Source: DASSKK01 sp035690495
GTDB taxonomy: Bacteria; Actinomycetota; Actinomycetes; Propionibacteriales; Nocardioidaceae
Length of the DNA stretch: 64,000 bases
Assembly: GCA_035690495.1 (NCBI GenBank)
Contig: DASSKK010000081.1
Location: 124,001-188,000, forward strand
Direction: 5' to 3'
Below the pieces are notes generated by a model, which had not been told where the DNA came from, made no database searches, and worked only from the letters and a program-made list of their open reading frames with translations. Within the stretch, counting starts at the first letter, position 1, and each line of letters begins with the position of its first letter. A program made the position numbers and the translations under genes. Shown here one piece after another: positions 62,940-64,000 of this stretch.

Positions 62940-63629
62940 TCAACGAGCGGTCGGGTGGCGGCGTGGCCGGCGGGGGCGAGGGAACAGCCGGAGGACCTCG
63001 CCGGCGACCTGATCCGCCAAGTCCTCGACGTCCGCCCCGGCGCCTGGCCGGTACCAGTCGTCGACGTACGCCAGGGCCCCGAAGGCGTGCAGCAGGTTGC
63101 GACGCGCGCCGTCGTCGAGCTCGCCTGCGGCAATGCCCTCCTCGACCAGTGCGCGGTACACGTCGCCGTGCGCACGGCGTAGCCGGTGGATGTGCTCGCG
63201 CAGCGGCTGGTCGGTCAGCTGCAGGTGCAAGAAGAGCGCGATGAACTCCGGAAAGTCGCGCAGCTGCACGAGCAGCTGGTCGGCGAACAGGCGACGCAAC
63301 CGGGTGCGCACGAAGCCCGGACCGGAGGCGACCTCGTGCGCACGCCCGGTCACCGCCTCGGCCGTCTGGTCGAGACAGGCGCGCAGGAGCTCCTCCTTGG
63401 ACCCGAAGTAGTAGTAGAGGCTCGGTCCGCGCATCTGCATTCGAGCCGCGATGTCCTCGAAGTTGGCGCCGTCGTAACCACGTTCCGCGAACGCGAGAGC
63501 CGCGGTGTGCAGGATCTCCTGCGTACGGCGCTGCCGTTTGCGTCCGACGTGGCTGGTCGACCGATTGTCCTGGCCGTCCCGCCCCCTGGCGGTGCCCGCC
63601 GCCGGCGGGGAGGGGGTGGGCTGGCTCAC
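62940..63629 (-). CDS. TetR family transcriptional regulator
   Basis: 229 residues from GTG 63629 (4-bp overlap with the acyl-CoA ligase stop). TetR HTH: RRTQEILHTAALAFAERGYDGANFEDIAARMQMRGPSLYYYFGSKEELLRACLDQ (residues about 34-88). The C-terminal domain (FPEFIALFLHLQLTDQPLREHIHRLRR) resembles fatty-acid/KstR2-like regulators. It is co-transcribed with an acyl-CoA ligase and probably controls its operon. Confidence 0.92.
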   Translation of the reverse strand: MSQPTPSPPAAGTARGRDGQDNRSTSHVGRKRQRRTQEILHTAALAFAERGYDGANFEDIAARMQMRGPSLYYYFGSKEELLRACLDQTAEAVTGRAHEVASGPGFVRTRLRRLFADQLLVQLRDFPEFIALFLHLQLTDQPLREHIHRLRRAHGDVYRALVEEGIAAGELDDGARRNLLHAFGALAYVDDWYRPGAGADVEDLADQVAGEVLRLFPRPRRPRRHPTAR

Positions 63630-64000
63630 GGTAGGCTCTCGGCTCCCGTGCCGACGCCCGACGCCTCACGACGACGGTGCAGCCTCGGCCCGCGAGCGTC
63701 CTCGTCACGGTAGGTCTGCCGCAACCGGTACTTCAGCACCTTGCCTGTCGCGTTGCGGGGCAGGTCCTCGACCACCTGGACGTAGCACGGGCGTTTGAAG
63801 TGGGCCAGATGCGGCTCGGCGTGGGCCAGCAGCTCCTCGGCCGTGGCGTGCGCACCGGCACGGAGGATGACGCAGGCCATGACCTCTTCGCCCATGCGCG
63901 CGTCCTCCACGCCGAACACGGCGGCCTCCGACACGGCTGGATGGGTGTGCAGCACCTCCTCGATCTCGCGCGGATAGATGTTCACGCCGCCGCGGATCAG
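63626..64000 (-). CDS. Acyl-CoA ligase (AMP-binding family), C-terminal end; 5' part outside window
   Basis: The frame is open to the window edge; 124 residues are visible. The hinge and C-terminal subdomain are clear: LIRGGVNIYPREIEEVLHTHPAVSEAAVFGVEDARMGEEVMACVI, FKRPCYVQVVEDLPRNATGKVLKYRLRQ, with the catalytic Lys in NATGKVLK. Forms acyl-CoA from a carboxylic acid via acyl-AMP; substrate unknown. Coupled to the TetR gene downstream. Confidence 0.93.
   Translation of the reverse strand: MIRGGVNIYPREIEEVLHTHPAVSEAAVFGVEDARMGEEVMACVILRAGAHATAEELLAHAEPHLAHFKRPCYVQVVEDLPRNATGKVLKYRLRQTYRDEDARGPRLHRRREASGVGTGAESLP

Overview
The window is GC-rich chromosomal DNA from an actinomycete, most likely Nocardioidaceae (Nocardioides or a relative). 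The signs are strong GC bias at third codon positions, frequent GTG/TTG starts, ATGA/GTGA-type coupling, a PriA-type hisA, a TIGR03085 protein, a TIGR02234 Trp-associated membrane protein, an HGxxPAAW protein, a DUF2567 protein, and a tRNA without an encoded CCA. The genus is inferred, not proven. No phage, plasmid, CRISPR array or intact insertion sequence was seen.

Layout. (1) 1-2432: 3' end of dnaE and a DUF2567 membrane protein. (2) 2505-16612: a compact one-carbon island. It holds a MetF-like reductase, DUF1638, a RACo-type reductive activator, a methyl-THF:corrinoid methyltransferase (MtgA-like), a corrinoid protein (MtgC-like), an IclR regulator, a divergent MttB-superfamily methyltransferase without pyrrolysine, PurU, a second IclR regulator, a stand-alone Clp-N protein, a two-domain FAD/GcvT dehydrogenase of the dimethylglycine/sarcosine type, and its own EtfBA. 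Together these suggest stepwise demethylation of a betaine-like quaternary amine: first methyl via corrinoid to THF, later methyls oxidised onto THF with electrons to ETF, and formate released by PurU. A GTTGC-N7-GCAAC operator-like motif recurs at three of its promoters. (3) 16676-22120: accessory genes (RTX-like secreted protein, immunity-like orphan, zinc-ribbon membrane protein, VOC protein, YbaK, LON-domain protein).

(4) 22158-37357: histidine and tryptophan genes. hisDCBH runs rightward and meets a leftward TIGR03085-hisA-hisF block. mazEF, an ArsR-type regulator and an MFS pump follow, then hisI, TIGR02234, HGxxPAAW, DUF2752, DUF4190, trpCBA and lgt. trpE is absent from its usual place after hisI. 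(5) 37363-39551: EamA transporter, VIT1/CCC1 protein and a decayed VapBC pair. (6) 39774-45846: gltBD behind a repeat-bearing leader. (7) 45904-47829: a broken small secreted protein, an intact Phd/VapC-type pair and a large inverted repeat. (8) 47830-58985: pyk, tRNA-Leu(CAA), a branched-chain amino acid ABC transporter (binding protein on +, livHMGF on -, converging on a strong hairpin), a GNAT protein and polA. (9) 59140-64000: secreted zinc metalloprotease, lipid-linked-sugar flippase-like protein, TetR regulator and the 3' end of an acyl-CoA ligase.

The best candidate for an under-described system is the corrinoid/THF demethylation island with its two IclR regulators and shared operators. 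All similarity calls come from reading the protein sequences; no database search was run.
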